Source: SHZI01 sp041396045
GTDB lineage: Bacteria; Pseudomonadota; Gammaproteobacteria; Steroidobacterales; GCA-2729495
Assembly (NCBI GenBank): GCA_041396045.1
Contig: JAWKZI010000013.1
Location: 1-64,000 of the forward strand
DNA length: 64,000 bases
Reading direction: 5' to 3'
The notes under the pieces are model-generated. The model worked only from the letters and a program-made list of their open reading frames with translations. It made no database searches and was not told the origin of the DNA. Positions 1-10,278 of this stretch are shown here, one piece after another; position 1 is the stretch's first letter; the number at the start of each line of letters is the position of its first letter. Made by a program: the position numbers and the translations under genes.

Positions 1-1903
1 GGCTGGTCGGCTGACTGACCTGCCACAAAAGATCGTCGACGCCATTGGTGGGCTTGTATCCGCCGATGGCCTCCACCAGGAGTGCTCGCACCCGCTCACA
101 GTCGGCTTTTTCCGCAGCGGTTTCCAGCTGCTCTACAAATTTGCTGATGACATCCCACGGCAGAAAAATCTCCATGGCCCGCATGATCATGGGGTGCTCT
201 GTACCGGTAACATTCGTACCGATCAGCAGTTCCTCGTAGAGCTTCTCGGCTGGTCGCAGCCCGATAAACTGAATTGCGATGTCACCGTCTGGATGGTCGT
301 CGTCACGCACCGTGAATCCCATGAGATGAATCATGCGCCGAGCGAGGTCAGCAATCCGCACGGGCTCACCCATGTCCAGCACAAAGACATCACCGCCCTT
401 GCACATTGATCCTGCCTGCAACACCAGTTGCGCAGCCTCCGGAATCGTCATGAAGTAGCGAATGATGTCCCGGTGGGTAACCGTCACCGGGCCGCCGCGC
501 CGGATCTGCCGGCGGAAGACCGGCACTACAGAGCCGGATGAGTCCAATACGTTGCCGAAGCGGACCATGCAGAAACGTGTTGCGGACTGCTGACAGCTCA
601 TGGCCTGCAGCAGAAGTTCGGCAAACCGCTTGGTAGCGCCCATGACGTTAACCGGCATCACCGCCTTGTCGGTGGATACCAGGACGAATGTTTCAACGCG
701 TGCATCAACGGCCGCCCTGGCCGTTCGCAAGGTGCCGATTGCATTGTTGTACACGCCCTCGATCATGTTGTACTCGACGAGCGGCACATGTTTGTAGGCG
801 GCAGCGTGGTAGATCGTCTGCACCCCGAAACTGGCCATCACCTGCAACAAGCGATCCTGATTGAGCACCGAGCCCAGAATCGGCACCAGTTCGACGTTCG
901 AGCCTTCATTGGCCAACACGCGACGCAGTTCAATATCGATTTCGAAAAGTGCAGATTCAGAGATGTCGTACATTACAAGGCGGGTCGGCCTTAGTTGTAC
1001 GATTTGCCGGCAAAGCTCGGATCCAATGGAACCACCGGCACCGGTAACCAAAACAGACTTGCCACGAATACACGCACCCAGCAGGTTCTGATCGGGCGGG
1101 ACAATTTCACGGCCCAGAAGATCAGCAACATCTACATCACGCACATCGTCGACACGGGCACGGCCAGCGATCAGATCGGCGATGTCGGGCACTGTCTGGA
1201 CCCTGACTGCCACATTTTCCAGCCGTGCAAGGATCTCTTGCCGTTTTCGTCTGGACACGGACGGTATGGCGAGCAATATCCGCCGTATGTCAAAGCGGTC
1301 CACCAGGCCAACCAAATCCTCTGGCCCACACACCGGGAGTCCGGCCACCACCCTGCCCTGCAATACCGGATTGTCATCAATGAACAGAACGGGACAGCAA
1401 TCCCTGCCATTTGAGATTGCGGTTGTCAGCCGCACGCCAGCCTGGCCGGCCCCGTATATGGCAATACGCTCACCATCAGATCGACGTCCGGACAACAGTG
1501 CGCGCATGGCAAACCGGCTTGTTGACAGGCCCAGAATACAAAAAGCCCAGAATACGAAGGTTGTCGAAATACTTTGAGAAAAATCACCGTACTGTACGTA
1601 GTTGAGGCCGGCGACAATCAAGGCCAGTAGCGACACCCCGCGGAACACCGCGAACAACATCGACTCACCGACAAACCGGATAATTGCACGGTATAGCCCC
1701 TGGGATGCAAGGACTGGGATGCCGGCAAAAACTACCAGGAGCACCAGATAGGTTGCTTGTTGGTGCCAAACCTCATTGTGACTGAGCAAAAGTGCAGCCG
1801 TGAGCGATGTGGCGACTATCAGCGTGTCGCACAGCCCAATAATCAATCGCTTGAAGTTGGCTGGTAGTTGAATTAGACGAGCCTGAATAATGCCGTTATT
1901 CAC
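1..1903 (-). CDS. WbpM/PglF-type UDP-GlcNAc 4,6-dehydratase, membrane-bound (3' end cut by window edge)
   Basis: About 634 codons are visible from a GTG start at 1903; the stop lies just beyond the window. The first ~130 residues are hydrophobic, with about four membrane helices. A first Rossmann-like region contains YGAGQAG. The catalytic short-chain dehydrogenase domain begins near residue 285 with VTGAGGSIGSE, and STDKAV followed by NVMGATKR near residues 405-425 is the signature of inverting/retaining 4,6-dehydratases of the WbpM/PglF/CapD family, where Met replaces the usual catalytic Tyr. These enzymes convert UDP-GlcNAc to a 4-keto-6-deoxy sugar at the cytoplasmic face of the inner membrane. 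The neighbouring aminotransferase, acetyltransferase and PglC-like transferase fit a bacillosamine-type route. It lies 50 nt downstream of the aminotransferase on the same strand. Exact stereochemistry of the product cannot be read from sequence. Confidence 0.9.
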   Translation of the reverse strand, partial: MNNGIIQARLIQLPANFKRLIIGLCDTLIVATSLTAALLLSHNEVWHQQATYLVLLVVFAGIPVLASQGLYRAIIRFVGESMLFAVFRGVSLLALIVAGLNYVQYGDFSQSISTTFVFWAFCILGLSTSRFAMRALLSGRRSDGERIAIYGAGQAGVRLTTAISNGRDCCPVLFIDDNPVLQGRVVAGLPVCGPEDLVGLVDRFDIRRILLAIPSVSRRKRQEILARLENVAVRVQTVPDIADLIAGRARVDDVRDVDVADLLGREIVPPDQNLLGACIRGKSVLVTGAGGSIGSELCRQIVQLRPTRLVMYDISESALFEIDIELRRVLANEGSNVELVPILGSVLNQDRLLQVMASFGVQTIYHAAAYKHVPLVEYNMIEGVYNNAIGTLRTARAAVDARVETFVLVSTDKAVMPVNVMGATKRFAELLLQAMSCQQSATRFCMVRFGNVLDSSGSVVPVFRRQIRRGGPVTVTHRDIIRYFMTIPEAAQLVLQAGSMCKGGDVFVLDMGEPVRIADLARRMIHLMGFTVRDDDHPDGDIAIQFIGLRPAEKLYEELLIGTNVTGTEHPMIMRAMEIFLPWDVISKFVEQLETAAEKADCERVRALLVEAIGGYKPTNGVDDLLWQVSQPTS

Positions 1904-1953
1904 CGATAACTTCCTGTTTCGACGGAACGTTTTGCACCTGGTCGGACAACTGC

Positions 1954-3150
1954 CTACCGGGTAGCCCGGGTGACAACTTGCTGAATCACATCAACCGCGG
2001 CCTCCAGGTGCGATTCCTTGAGGGTCGGATGAATGAGAAACATCATACTCGTTTCCCCAGTTGTCGTGCCACGGGTAGCCGACCCACTGGCCCAAGACCA
2101 AGATCAACAAAGGCTTTTTCGAGATAGATCGGGACACGAACCAGAAAATGCCGGGATGCCCCTGGCCGCAATCTCCACCATGATTCGATCACGACTCCAC
2201 CCGGCCCGCAACACTTCGGGACGAATGAATGCGTAAAACTTGTACCACGCGTGCCCTATATGCGGAGGCACCTCGGGAATGCGCAGTGCAGAAAGCCCGC
2301 TCAGACCGCTGATCAGAAATGCAGCATGCGCTGAGCGCTTCTGCATCCATTCCGGCAATCGCTGAAGCTGAATTCTGCCGATAGCCGCCTGCATTTCGGT
2401 CATGCGCCAGTTGGTACCAAACGTATGATGCAGCCAGCGGAACCCCGGCGCATGCTTCTGATCGTATACGGCCTTGTAGCTTTTGCCGTGGTCCTTGTAT
2501 GCCCAGGCGTCTCGCCACAGTTGCTCGCACCCGGTCGTCAACAGACCACCTTCGCCGCCCGTCGAGATTATCTTGTCCTGACAGAACGAGAAGGAGCCAG
2601 CATCACCTATGCCACCCACCGGCTGACCACGATAAGTTGCACCGTTGGCCTGGGCACAGTCTTCAATAACCTTCAGTTGATGTGATCGGGCCAGTGCCAT
2701 GATGCCGTCCATTTCACACGGCCATCCGGCCAAATGCACCGGAATAATCGCCTTGCTGCGCGCAGTAAGGACAGGCTCAATGGTTTCGGCACTGATGTTC
2801 TGGGTATTCGCATCGACATCGGCGAATACCGGCGTAGCTCCCCGCGCAATGATGCAACTTGCTGATGCGATAAAGGTGCGTGGCGACGTTATCACCTCGT
2901 CACCCGGACCAATACCGAGAACATGCAAGGCAAGCTCAAGGCTGACTGTGCCATTGGCGACGGCAACGGCGTGGGGTACGCCAACTGACCCGGCGTACTC
3001 TTTCTCGAAGCTACGTGCCTCGCTACCGGTCCAGTAATTTACCTGCCCGGATCGGAGTACCTGCGCTACTGCGGCTATCTCTTCTTCAGTAAAGGAAGGC
3101 CACGGCGTCCAATCCGATATACGGGCATCAACAGTCCGGGCCTTGTTCAT
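1954..3150 (-). CDS. DegT/DnrJ/EryC1 (PglE-like) sugar aminotransferase, frameshifted near C-terminus
   Basis: PLP-dependent aminotransferase that would aminate the 4-keto sugar made by the adjacent dehydratase. The start is ATG 3150, overlapping the stop of the acetyltransferase gene by ATGA; a longer frame upstream is antisense noise. Landmarks are EDCAQANGA and SFCQDKIISTGGEGG, the latter carrying the presumed Schiff-base lysine near residue 190. The uninterrupted frame stops at 2104 after GIPAFSGSCPDLSRK, but the expected C-terminus continues in other frames: YLEKAFVDLGLGPVGRLPVA, then MMFLIHPTLKESHLEAAVDV, ending at a TAG at 1954. Two indels are needed, near 2131 and near the CCCC run at 2055-2058. 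With them repaired the length (~398 aa) is normal for the family. Sequencing error is more likely than a true pseudogene. Confidence 0.82.
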
Positions 3151-3788
3151 GATTCTGCTGCACGCCCTCTCTTGATCGGACGGGCAGGCACCCCGACAAC
3201 AGTTGTGTCGTCGCCTACATCGGCTGCAACGGCAGCGCCTGCGCCAACGATAGCGTCTGCCCCAATCGATAACCCGTCTCGAACGGCACTCCCGATTCCG
3301 ATCCATGCCCGCGCACCGATCATTACGTCTCCCGCAACATGTGCGCCTGGACAAACATGAACACCATCACCGAGGCGACAGTCATGATCGACGGTCGCCG
3401 ACGTATTGATGATGCATCCCTTGCCAATTACTGCCCCGGCCTGAATGACCGCCTGCCCCAGAATGACTGACCCGGCACCAATCGACGCATGGCGGCTGAC
3501 CCATGCCGCCGGATGAACAAGAGCCGGCAGGTTCAAGCCTGCTTTAATCCCGTGGTCGATCAGCTGCATTCGCAACCGGCAGTTGCCGATCGCAATGATA
3601 AAGTCTGTAGCAACATCTTGGGAATTGAAGTATGACTCCAGCCCACCAATAACTGGCAGCCCGAGAATCACGCTTTCCTGGGGTGAATCATCCAGAAAAG
3701 CCAGCGACGACCATCGCCCCGATTCCATTGCCGCGTCAGCAACCACCCGGCCGTGACCACCAGCACCAACGATCAGGAGATCAGTCAT
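3147..3788 (-). CDS. NeuD/PglD-family sugar O/N-acetyltransferase
   Basis: 213 aa. The N-terminal ~80 residues form a small Rossmann-like nucleotide-sugar-binding domain starting LLIVGAGGHGRVVAD. The remainder is a left-handed beta-helix of hexapeptide repeats (for example IGAGSVILGQAVIQAGAVIG, with VDHDCRLG carrying the likely catalytic His). PglD-type enzymes acetylate the 4-amino group of UDP-4-amino-trideoxy-GlcNAc using acetyl-CoA. Position between the aminotransferase (ATGA overlap at 3147-3150) and the PglC-like transferase (4-nt overlap at 3785-3788) indicates tight translational coupling. A NeuD-like sialic-acid role is less likely because no neu genes are present. Confidence 0.87.
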   Translation of the reverse strand: MTDLLIVGAGGHGRVVADAAMESGRWSSLAFLDDSPQESVILGLPVIGGLESYFNSQDVATDFIIAIGNCRLRMQLIDHGIKAGLNLPALVHPAAWVSRHASIGAGSVILGQAVIQAGAVIGKGCIINTSATVDHDCRLGDGVHVCPGAHVAGDVMIGARAWIGIGSAVRDGLSIGADAIVGAGAAVAADVGDDTTVVGVPARPIKRGRAAES

Positions 3789-4372
3789 TTTTCTGACCCG
3801 CGAAAACGATCCATCGTTGCATGCCCCTTCTGGCTGATTCCCTCTCTACGGACCACCGTGATCAGCGTCTGAAACAGAATACGCAAGTCCAACAGGAGTG
3901 ATTGGTTGTCGACATACCATACGTCGAGAGCCAGCCGATTCTCCCATGAAATGCTGTTTCTGCCGTTGACCTGCGCCCAGCCTGTTATACCTGGTCGCAC
4001 TTCAAGTCGCCTGGCCTGTGTCGCAGAATAAAGTGGCAGGTATTCCACCAGCAGTGGTCGAGGACCAACGAGGCTCATCTCCCCCTTTAGGACGTTATAA
4101 AGCTCTGGCAGTTCGTCGATACTGGTCGCCCGTAGCCATTTGCCTAGGCGCGTTAATCGTTGTGCGTCGGTACTTCTCTCGCTGGTTGGGTCCATCATTG
4201 TGCGGAGCTTGTAGAGGGTAAAAAGTTTGCCGTTACGACCTGGTCGTGTTTGGCGAAAAAGCACTGGCAATCCCATGGTTAGGCAAATGGCAATTGATGC
4301 CATCAATACCACCGGAGACAACAGAATCAGCAGAAGACCGGCGATGACAAGATCACAAGTGCGCTTGAGCAT
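3785..4372 (-). CDS. PglC-like undecaprenyl-phosphate sugar-1-phosphate transferase
   Basis: 195 aa, the size of the small single-helix monotopic phosphoglycosyl transferases (PglC, WcaJ C-terminal domain). Residues ~8-30 form the one membrane-inserted helix. It is followed by RQTRPGRNGKLFTLYKLRTM, the DELPELYNVLKG segment with the conserved catalytic Asp-Glu region, SLVGPRPLL and PGITGWAQVNGRN. The enzyme transfers sugar-1-phosphate from a UDP-sugar to undecaprenyl phosphate and starts repeat-unit assembly. It ends in a 4-nt overlap with the PglD-like gene and begins directly after the glycosyltransferase stop. The donor is inferred to be the locally made diacetamido sugar. Confidence 0.9.
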   Translation of the reverse strand: MLKRTCDLVIAGLLLILLSPVVLMASIAICLTMGLPVLFRQTRPGRNGKLFTLYKLRTMMDPTSERSTDAQRLTRLGKWLRATSIDELPELYNVLKGEMSLVGPRPLLVEYLPLYSATQARRLEVRPGITGWAQVNGRNSISWENRLALDVWYVDNQSLLLDLRILFQTLITVVRREGISQKGHATMDRFRGSEK

Positions 4373-5482
4373 CTACAGACCCATTCTGTCAAGCATCGAT
4401 CGCGATACATGATTGGCATCGAAGCGCTCTTCAGCCTGGCGACGGCTTGCAGCACCCATCACAGCTACCAACTGCGGATTGTCAACGAACCTGAGCATGG
4501 CATCGACAAGCGCCGGAACATTCCTCGGCGGCACCAGATAGCCGTTTTCCCCATTGCGGACAGTCTCGCGACAGCCTGGTACGTCCGTGGTAATAATCGG
4601 TCGACCACTTGCCATCGCTTCCAGCACCGTCCGGGGCAAGCCTTCCCGGTATGAAGGCAATACGTAGACGTCGGCGTTGGCAAGCGCGGGCCTGACATCC
4701 TCCAAAACACCGAGATACTCAATATCTTGACCCGATATCCATGCTTCTATCTCGGCATCTGGTACGGCAGCAGGGTTGGTATCGCGCCAACCTGCTAGCT
4801 GGAAGGATACGTTCTGGCACTTGTCCTTGACCAAACGAGCAGCAGCAACATACTCCCGTATACCTTTATCAACCAACAACCGGGCGATCAGCAGAAAAGC
4901 ATTCTTGCCTGGCAACACCTGCGGCCTGAACACTTCCATGTCCACACCAGAGCCGTTGACCACCTCGGCGCACTGCCCTCTCTTCAGCAATTTCCGGGCC
5001 ACAAATTCCTGATGATCATCCGGGTTTTGAAAGAAAACGACAGAACATCCAGAGAGTGCAAACCGGTAAAGAAAGGAGAGCAAAGTCGAAAACAACCACC
5101 GCCTCGGACCTCTACCGGAAAACGCGTAGCCGAGACCTGTAATCAACGCGAACAGATCCGGTACACCAAGCAGGCGTGCGCCCAGAAGACCCCAGATCAC
5201 GGGCTTTGCCGTGTATGCGAGCACGACATCTGGCTTGAGTTCGCTGATAAGCCTGCATACTCGGGCCAGGTAACGAGCATCCTGCAAAGGATTAATGCCA
5301 GTTCGGTGCAGTTCGACTGGCCGAAATGTCACTCCCAATGCTCCAAGCTGCCCGGCCGTTTCTGAATCATCGGGTGCCGTAGCATAAACAGCATGACCAC
5401 GTGCCACCATCCCTCTGAGCAAGTGACCGCGAAACCGTATCAAGGATGGCGCGTAGCTGGCCAGTACCAAAACCTTAGACAT
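4373..5482 (-). CDS. GT4-family glycosyltransferase (PglA-like)
   Basis: About 369 aa. N-terminal donor/acceptor domain begins KVLVLASYAPSLIRFRGHLL, then a GT-B fold C-terminal domain with LLIARLLVDKGIREY and the E-x7-E motif EGLPRTVLE around residue 285, typical of retaining GT4 enzymes such as PglA, which adds the second sugar to undecaprenyl-linked bacillosamine. An ATG at 5488 is also in frame; I chose 5482 (MSKVLVLAS), the usual family start. The gene overlaps the end of the Wzy-like gene by about 8 nt. Transfer of a GalNAc-like residue is the family's best-known role; the real donor is unknown. Confidence 0.85.
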   Translation of the reverse strand: MSKVLVLASYAPSLIRFRGHLLRGMVARGHAVYATAPDDSETAGQLGALGVTFRPVELHRTGINPLQDARYLARVCRLISELKPDVVLAYTAKPVIWGLLGARLLGVPDLFALITGLGYAFSGRGPRRWLFSTLLSFLYRFALSGCSVVFFQNPDDHQEFVARKLLKRGQCAEVVNGSGVDMEVFRPQVLPGKNAFLLIARLLVDKGIREYVAAARLVKDKCQNVSFQLAGWRDTNPAAVPDAEIEAWISGQDIEYLGVLEDVRPALANADVYVLPSYREGLPRTVLEAMASGRPIITTDVPGCRETVRNGENGYLVPPRNVPALVDAMLRFVDNPQLVAVMGAASRRQAEERFDANHVSRSMLDRMGL

Positions 5483-6842
5483 GGGCATCCGGTTGATCGA
5501 CTGGCACGCCCATCAGCTTGCGGTACCCGGATGGGACAGGTGGTATCACGGAAAATACCACCGTGGCCCGGTATGCAAGGCAGTCCGCTATGGCAAGAAT
5601 CAGCCATAGCATAGGAAACCAGAACTCCAATAACACTGCGTGGTGAAACAAGAGGGTCAGCAGTGCAAAAAGCACGCAAGTGCTGTCCCACGTCCTGATC
5701 GCTATCAGTTGTAAAATTCTTGTTCCTAAAAACAGCAGAAGTGCTACCAGGCCAATCCACCCGGCGCTGACTGCAGTTTCCAGGAAGAGACTTAGAAGGC
5801 CCCTGCCTCGAATCGCCGGCAGTCCAGGCAGCGACATACCATCTGCATACATCTGGGACACCATGCCCCATCCAATCCCCATCGGTCGCTGCAGAAGAAT
5901 CTGAAACCCGGCACGATAGGCTTCAAATCGGCTCGTTGGACCACTAGCCTCTATCACGCCTCCGCCAAAAAGCTCCACCAGCTTCCGCAGAATTATTTCA
6001 TTGAACAGCAACTTTCCAGCGTCGGTTTGCAGAACAACACCAATTAGGAAAACCCAGCCCAGAGTGATCGACAGCCAGATACGCGGTGTGCCCCCCCGGA
6101 TTGCCGTCACCACCGACAGCGTCAATGCAATAGCGACGAAGGAACCAACACTGCCGAGCAGGGTAAAGCCCGGGAGCACTATTGCCAGAAGCAGGGCAGC
6201 AGACCGCCAGTGACGACCGTAGCGGATCCAGGCAAGGGGCAGAATGGCCTCGAAAACCATGGCTGTAAATCCTGGCTCTGCTGCGAGACCCCGAGGACGA
6301 CTCCAGCCAGGAAGCAGATCAATAGGCGGGAGATCGCTCGCAAAGGGAAAGATGAATTTTGTCAGGTTCAGGCCGAAAGCATTTTCGACAATAAACTCAC
6401 TAACAATAAACAGAGAAAGCCCAATACACGTAGCTGCTGCAGCCTTGCTGATATCTTCAATACTGATCAGGGACAGCAAAAGCCAGTTCCGGACAAGCAG
6501 GAAGAAGAACATAACGGTAACCAGCCACGCCATAGTCGTACTGAAGTTCTTGACGCCGGCGAATGGCGCATTCAGCACGATTGCAAGGATTCCCAAGCCT
6601 ATACATACGAAGAGCGGCACGTCTGTTGGCAAAATGAATGCCAATCTTAGAGACGGAGCGAAAAGAACGAGCACGACTGCTGCAGCGACCATGTATGCCA
6701 GTGGCAGTGGCAACCAGGGAGAAACTGCAAACGCATGCAGCGCCGGCAGAAGCAGCAGAAATCCCTGAAACAACCGGGTCCCCGGTGCCCGGCCGTGCCA
6801 AGTACCAAGTTGATTCACATCTGAAAGCACGGTGACTGCCAA
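5475..6842 (-). CDS. O-antigen ligase/polymerase-like membrane protein (Wzy/WaaL type)
   Basis: About 455 aa and strongly hydrophobic across its length, with at least ten predicted membrane helices and a larger periplasmic loop around residues 270-330 containing GGGVIEASGPTSRFEAYRAG and RPMGIGWG, which match the conserved loop pattern of O-antigen polymerase/ligase proteins. Sequence alone does not separate Wzy from WaaL; being inside the repeat-unit cluster favours Wzy. The start is uncertain: the open frame begins at a TTG at 6842, with GTG alternatives a few codons in. It follows the preceding glycosyltransferase with a few bases overlap. Confidence 0.75.
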   Translation of the reverse strand: MAVTVLSDVNQLGTWHGRAPGTRLFQGFLLLLPALHAFAVSPWLPLPLAYMVAAAVVLVLFAPSLRLAFILPTDVPLFVCIGLGILAIVLNAPFAGVKNFSTTMAWLVTVMFFFLLVRNWLLLSLISIEDISKAAAATCIGLSLFIVSEFIVENAFGLNLTKFIFPFASDLPPIDLLPGWSRPRGLAAEPGFTAMVFEAILPLAWIRYGRHWRSAALLLAIVLPGFTLLGSVGSFVAIALTLSVVTAIRGGTPRIWLSITLGWVFLIGVVLQTDAGKLLFNEIILRKLVELFGGGVIEASGPTSRFEAYRAGFQILLQRPMGIGWGMVSQMYADGMSLPGLPAIRGRGLLSLFLETAVSAGWIGLVALLLFLGTRILQLIAIRTWDSTCVLFALLTLLFHHAVLLEFWFPMLWLILAIADCLAYRATVVFSVIPPVPSGYRKLMGVPVDQPDAHV

Positions 6843-6846
6843 CGGC

Positions 6847-7913
6847 CTACTTGCGGAGAAAACGTCGCAGAGGCTTGAGCACCGGAATGTGACTCAGCGC
6901 CGAGCGTATACGTCGCGGGCTAAACCGGCAAGGCAAATTGCCGCCGATCATTTGCAAGCCGTGGATCTAATACCTCAGACGTTCTGTGTGCCTGATTTAG
7001 CAGTGATGGAATCTGGTCCGATTTCCCGGCACTGACAGCCTGCCACACTTTCACATAGTCTTTCGCACACCGCTCCCAGCCAAGCGAAGCAGCCCTGGCG
7101 CTCAACTGCGCTCGTTCGGCCGCCAAACCAAGAAAGATACTCAGCAACTCATCAAACGTAATGAATCGATGGGTAAGATCACTGGCCAGATCACGGTGAA
7201 ACCCCTGATCAGTTACGATGGTTTTTACGCCGGCCGACAAGGCATCGAGTGTACCCATCGACCCCTCATCAAGCCCAAGATACAGGTAATAGCCGTAATT
7301 CGGGACTGCACTGACTATCGTCCGATAGTCAACAGGTATCGTTGCTGCCAGCATCGTAGTGCACTTCCGCACCGGCATTTCTCAATTCCGGAATGACACT
7401 GTTCCAGCCGGCACCAAAATCCTGAACGAAGGCATTCAAAGGCATCGCTCTGGCCGTACTGCCTCAACAAACTCTCCCGCTTGCGCCCATCCGCATAAAC
7501 ACGGGTAGTTATCCCGATTACGATGCGACGCGGAGACATTTCGCCATCATGGCCAACCATGATATGACAGAGCTTCTCACGCGCCGCGCCAAGCGCTACG
7601 AGCTTTCTACCGTGTCTCCGGACATGCAGATGCCCAGATCAACACCAGACTCAAGTTCGTGGCGAACCAGACGTGCCTTGTACGGATCATCAATGTGCGT
7701 GATGAACATCGTAGTGCGGGTGGTATGCGCTTCGTTCGCAAACGCATAACTCATCCAGTGATTTACATCCACGGTCGGATCTGGCCGCTGTGAGATGCTT
7801 ACGCTGGCGTCGAAATTGGCCGCATACTGCGCAATCCGGTTGGCAATCTTCTCGATAATCCATGCCGAATTATCAGCATGCAATACCAGATTGATTCGTA
7901 TTTTTTCCGTCAT
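6847..7913 (-). CDS. GT-B-like glycosyltransferase, interrupted by several frameshifts
   Basis: Starts ATG 7913 (MTEKIRINLVLHADNSAWII) seven bases after the flippase stop, with TGAGG as ribosome site. The coding signal then moves between frames: VALGAARRE-like and GITTRVYADGRKRESLLRQY near 7590-7430; NAFVQDFGAGWNSVIPELRN near 7430-7350; VDYRTIVSAVPNYGYYLYLG to about 6940; and a final SALSHIPVLKPLRRFLRK ending at a TAG at 6847. Indels are implied near 7603, 7432, 7346 and 6936. The GLDEGSMGTLDALSAGVKTI segment resembles the nucleotide-sugar loop of GT4-like enzymes. Repaired length is about 355 aa. Donor and acceptor are unknown. Confidence 0.65.
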
Positions 7914-7920
7914 AAAAGCC

Positions 7921-9251
7921 TCAGATCAGGCGTCGTATTCTGAGCAAGACCAGAGCCGAGAGGAACGTAAGAGCGTAGCCAACCGACAACGATACCGCAG
8001 CCCCTTCAACACCAAACAGCGGGGTCAGGGTCAATAGCAGTATGACCGCGACCCCATTGCCCACCACATTCGCCACAAGCTGAAGCTGTGGTTTGCCACA
8101 GGCATATGCCAACGCGTGTGTCCAGATAAGCGGCAACGAAACCAGTATCCATCCTGACGCAAAGAGAAATACCGTAGGTACTTTTTCCAAACTCAGGCCC
8201 CAGAAATCGCGTGGTGATTATTGGCACCACGACCGATGCTATCAACAGCAGCAACGCGGCACCCACCAGGAGTATCTTGCTCAAGCCAACAACAAAGGCT
8301 CGAATGACAGCCATATCATTTGCCTGCGCCATTCGAGCCAATTCCGGCATCACCACGAAAAATACCGGATCGCCTGCCTTCCAGACCATCAGAGCAAAGT
8401 TCTTGGCCATTCGGTACACCGCTACTGCACTGAGCGGTAGAAACCATCCGACAATGGTCGTGTCAAGGTCACGAACAACCGAATCCACAAGTGAAATGGA
8501 GTAACTGGAGGCCATAAAAGAACGCAGCTCGCGCCGCCGCGGACTCAGGACGGCCAGTTCGCCCCAACACCGGCACACCCCTGATCTTCAGGAGCCTTGC
8601 TGCAACGCTGACCAGGGCGATATTCGCCAGTACGGCAGAAACTCCGGTAACAACGAGGAGGGACATCACCGATGCCTTTCCCAGTGCGATTACAACAACT
8701 ACAGCTGCCAGGCGCATTGACCAGTCAAGTACGATCACTTTTGCATGAATATCAAAGCGGTCAAGGACGCGCAAAATACCAACAGACGGTGCATTGCCCA
8801 GGCGGGCGCCGAGCAGCCACACTGCGCAGACCCACAACACGCCTTCCCCGTCTTCAACCTTGAGCAGGGTCCGTGACGCAAAATGTGCGAGCAGCAACAG
8901 TACAAAAAAGCCAGCCAGCCGGGTTAACACGTCCACACATAGCGTCAGGCGCAGCATGGCCTCCAGATGTCGCGGTTGCCTGGCGTCGAAGAACTCACTG
9001 AAGTACCGAATACATACTTCCTGAAGTCTCAGATCGAAGAAGCCGAAGACCAGGGAGGCAAATGCAAAGCCCAACGCAAACAATCCGTAGTCTGTCGCAC
9101 CAAGACTGGCAGCAACGACGAGCTGATGCAGTGCTCCGAGAATGGCCGCCCCGCCATTGGCTGCATACTGCCACCCGAGGTTGCGCAAAAAGGACTTTGG
9201 AAAGCGAATGCTAAACATCTGGTGCACGGATTCCACAACACGGGCAGACAC
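7921..9251 (-). CDS. Wzx-type oligosaccharide flippase, two frameshifts
   Basis: Multi-spanning membrane protein of the polysaccharide-translocase (MATE/MOP) superfamily; would flip the undecaprenyl-linked repeat unit to the periplasm. The N-terminal part (9251-~8548) includes GWQYAANGGAAILGALHQLV. The middle (~8548-8186) includes SISLVDSVVRDLDTTIVGWF, the usual D-x-I-VGWF helix. The C-terminal part (8186-7921) includes VPTVFLFASGWILVSLPL and ends RIRRLI. Indels are needed near 8548 and near 8186 (TTT/AAAAA runs). Repaired length is ~440 aa, normal for the family. The start is a GTG at 9251 behind GAAGGG; an internal ATG at 9218 is an alternative. Confidence 0.78.
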
Positions 9252-9326
9252 CAGCCCTTCAGGTCACAGGCTGCTCCGACTGGCTGCCTGGCATGCCCGG
9301 GCAGATGTTCTCAATAACTGCCGTTT

Positions 9327-10257
9327 CTAGATTCTGAAGCCGGCCTTGCGTCGGGCGCGCCAGAACGTAAACCAACGGTAGGCAAACGACTGCAGATACA
9401 GCACGGGTCCAAGTGGCAAATTCTCCTGCAGCCAACGAACACCCTTCCGCGCATGCTTCTCGAGGCCCTGCTCGCGTGTTGCTGAAACAGCGGCGGCCTG
9501 ATTGGCGTAATCACCGGCAAACTGCAGTGGCGCCACGAATTCCTCCACGGCCATCTCCTTTCTAGCGAACAGGAGCAAGTGCGGCGCATAGCGAACCTGA
9601 TCAAGGTCGGCCAAAGCATGGCGCGAGCCCAATACGTCGCTCCGATACTCGTAGCAGAGGCTGCGCTGCTTGCCGTAAGGTCGATAGCGATCCCACATGA
9701 TTACGAATGCACGGATGTCAGTAAATCCATTGGCAGTGTAAAAATCTGTGAGTACATTCGGGTTGATGGAGTAGTACCCACCGTTGTAGCTATACGTAGG
9801 CACCAGGTGGATTACAGTCCCACCAATTGTCAACGCCTTCACAATACTTTGCAGGCAGGTGCAGAATGTCGAATACGTGTTCAAGGGTTCCGGGATCAAA
9901 GATCAAGCCATACTGGTTGTGAAACTGGTCCGGAAGAGGAGTATTCAGATCGTGAAGAATCTCCGGAACATACTCGCATCCCTCGATATCAAGACTATCC
10001 AATTGACCTATGCCAATGTCCTGGAAAAAAGACCGTGCTTTTACCCAGGAGAGACGTTTACCAAATCTGTTGGTGGAGATTTCGACCTCGTCAATGTTCC
10101 AAGCCGGCTCGGCACCAAGATACTCTCGCGACCATGCAGTTATCTCGTCAGTAGTTGCATAGATTTCCGGGACACCAAGAGTCAAAGCAGGGCCACGGAA
10201 TTGATAATGCGCGTGCTCTCGACTTATGAGCCGCGCTGCACTTTTCAGAATTGCCAT
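9327..10257 (-). CDS. Possible SAM-dependent methyltransferase-like protein, one frameshift
   Basis: Starts MAILKSAARLISREHAHYQF. Features include LSWVKARSFFQDIGIGQLDS, LDIEGCEYVPEILHDLN, and FDPGTLEHVFDI, which resembles the acidic motif and post-motif region of class I methyltransferases in polysaccharide loci. The frame breaks near 9855 and continues as SIVKALTIGGTVIHLVPTYS, a typical motif after the SAM fold (loading ...GG...HLVP). The last ~90 residues (LLLFARKE onwards) form a basic tail. Repaired length is ~308 aa. A glycine-rich motif I is not evident, so catalytic activity is uncertain. It lies 22 nt after the next methyltransferase in the same direction. Confidence 0.6.
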
Positions 10258-10278
10258 GTGATATGCAACAGCCTGCGA

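Noticed and set aside
1954..10257. Frameshifts as phase-variable switches in surface-polysaccharide genes
   Set aside because: The affected runs are only 3-5 bases long, several genes carry two to four shifts, and essential genes elsewhere show the same pattern; error is simpler.
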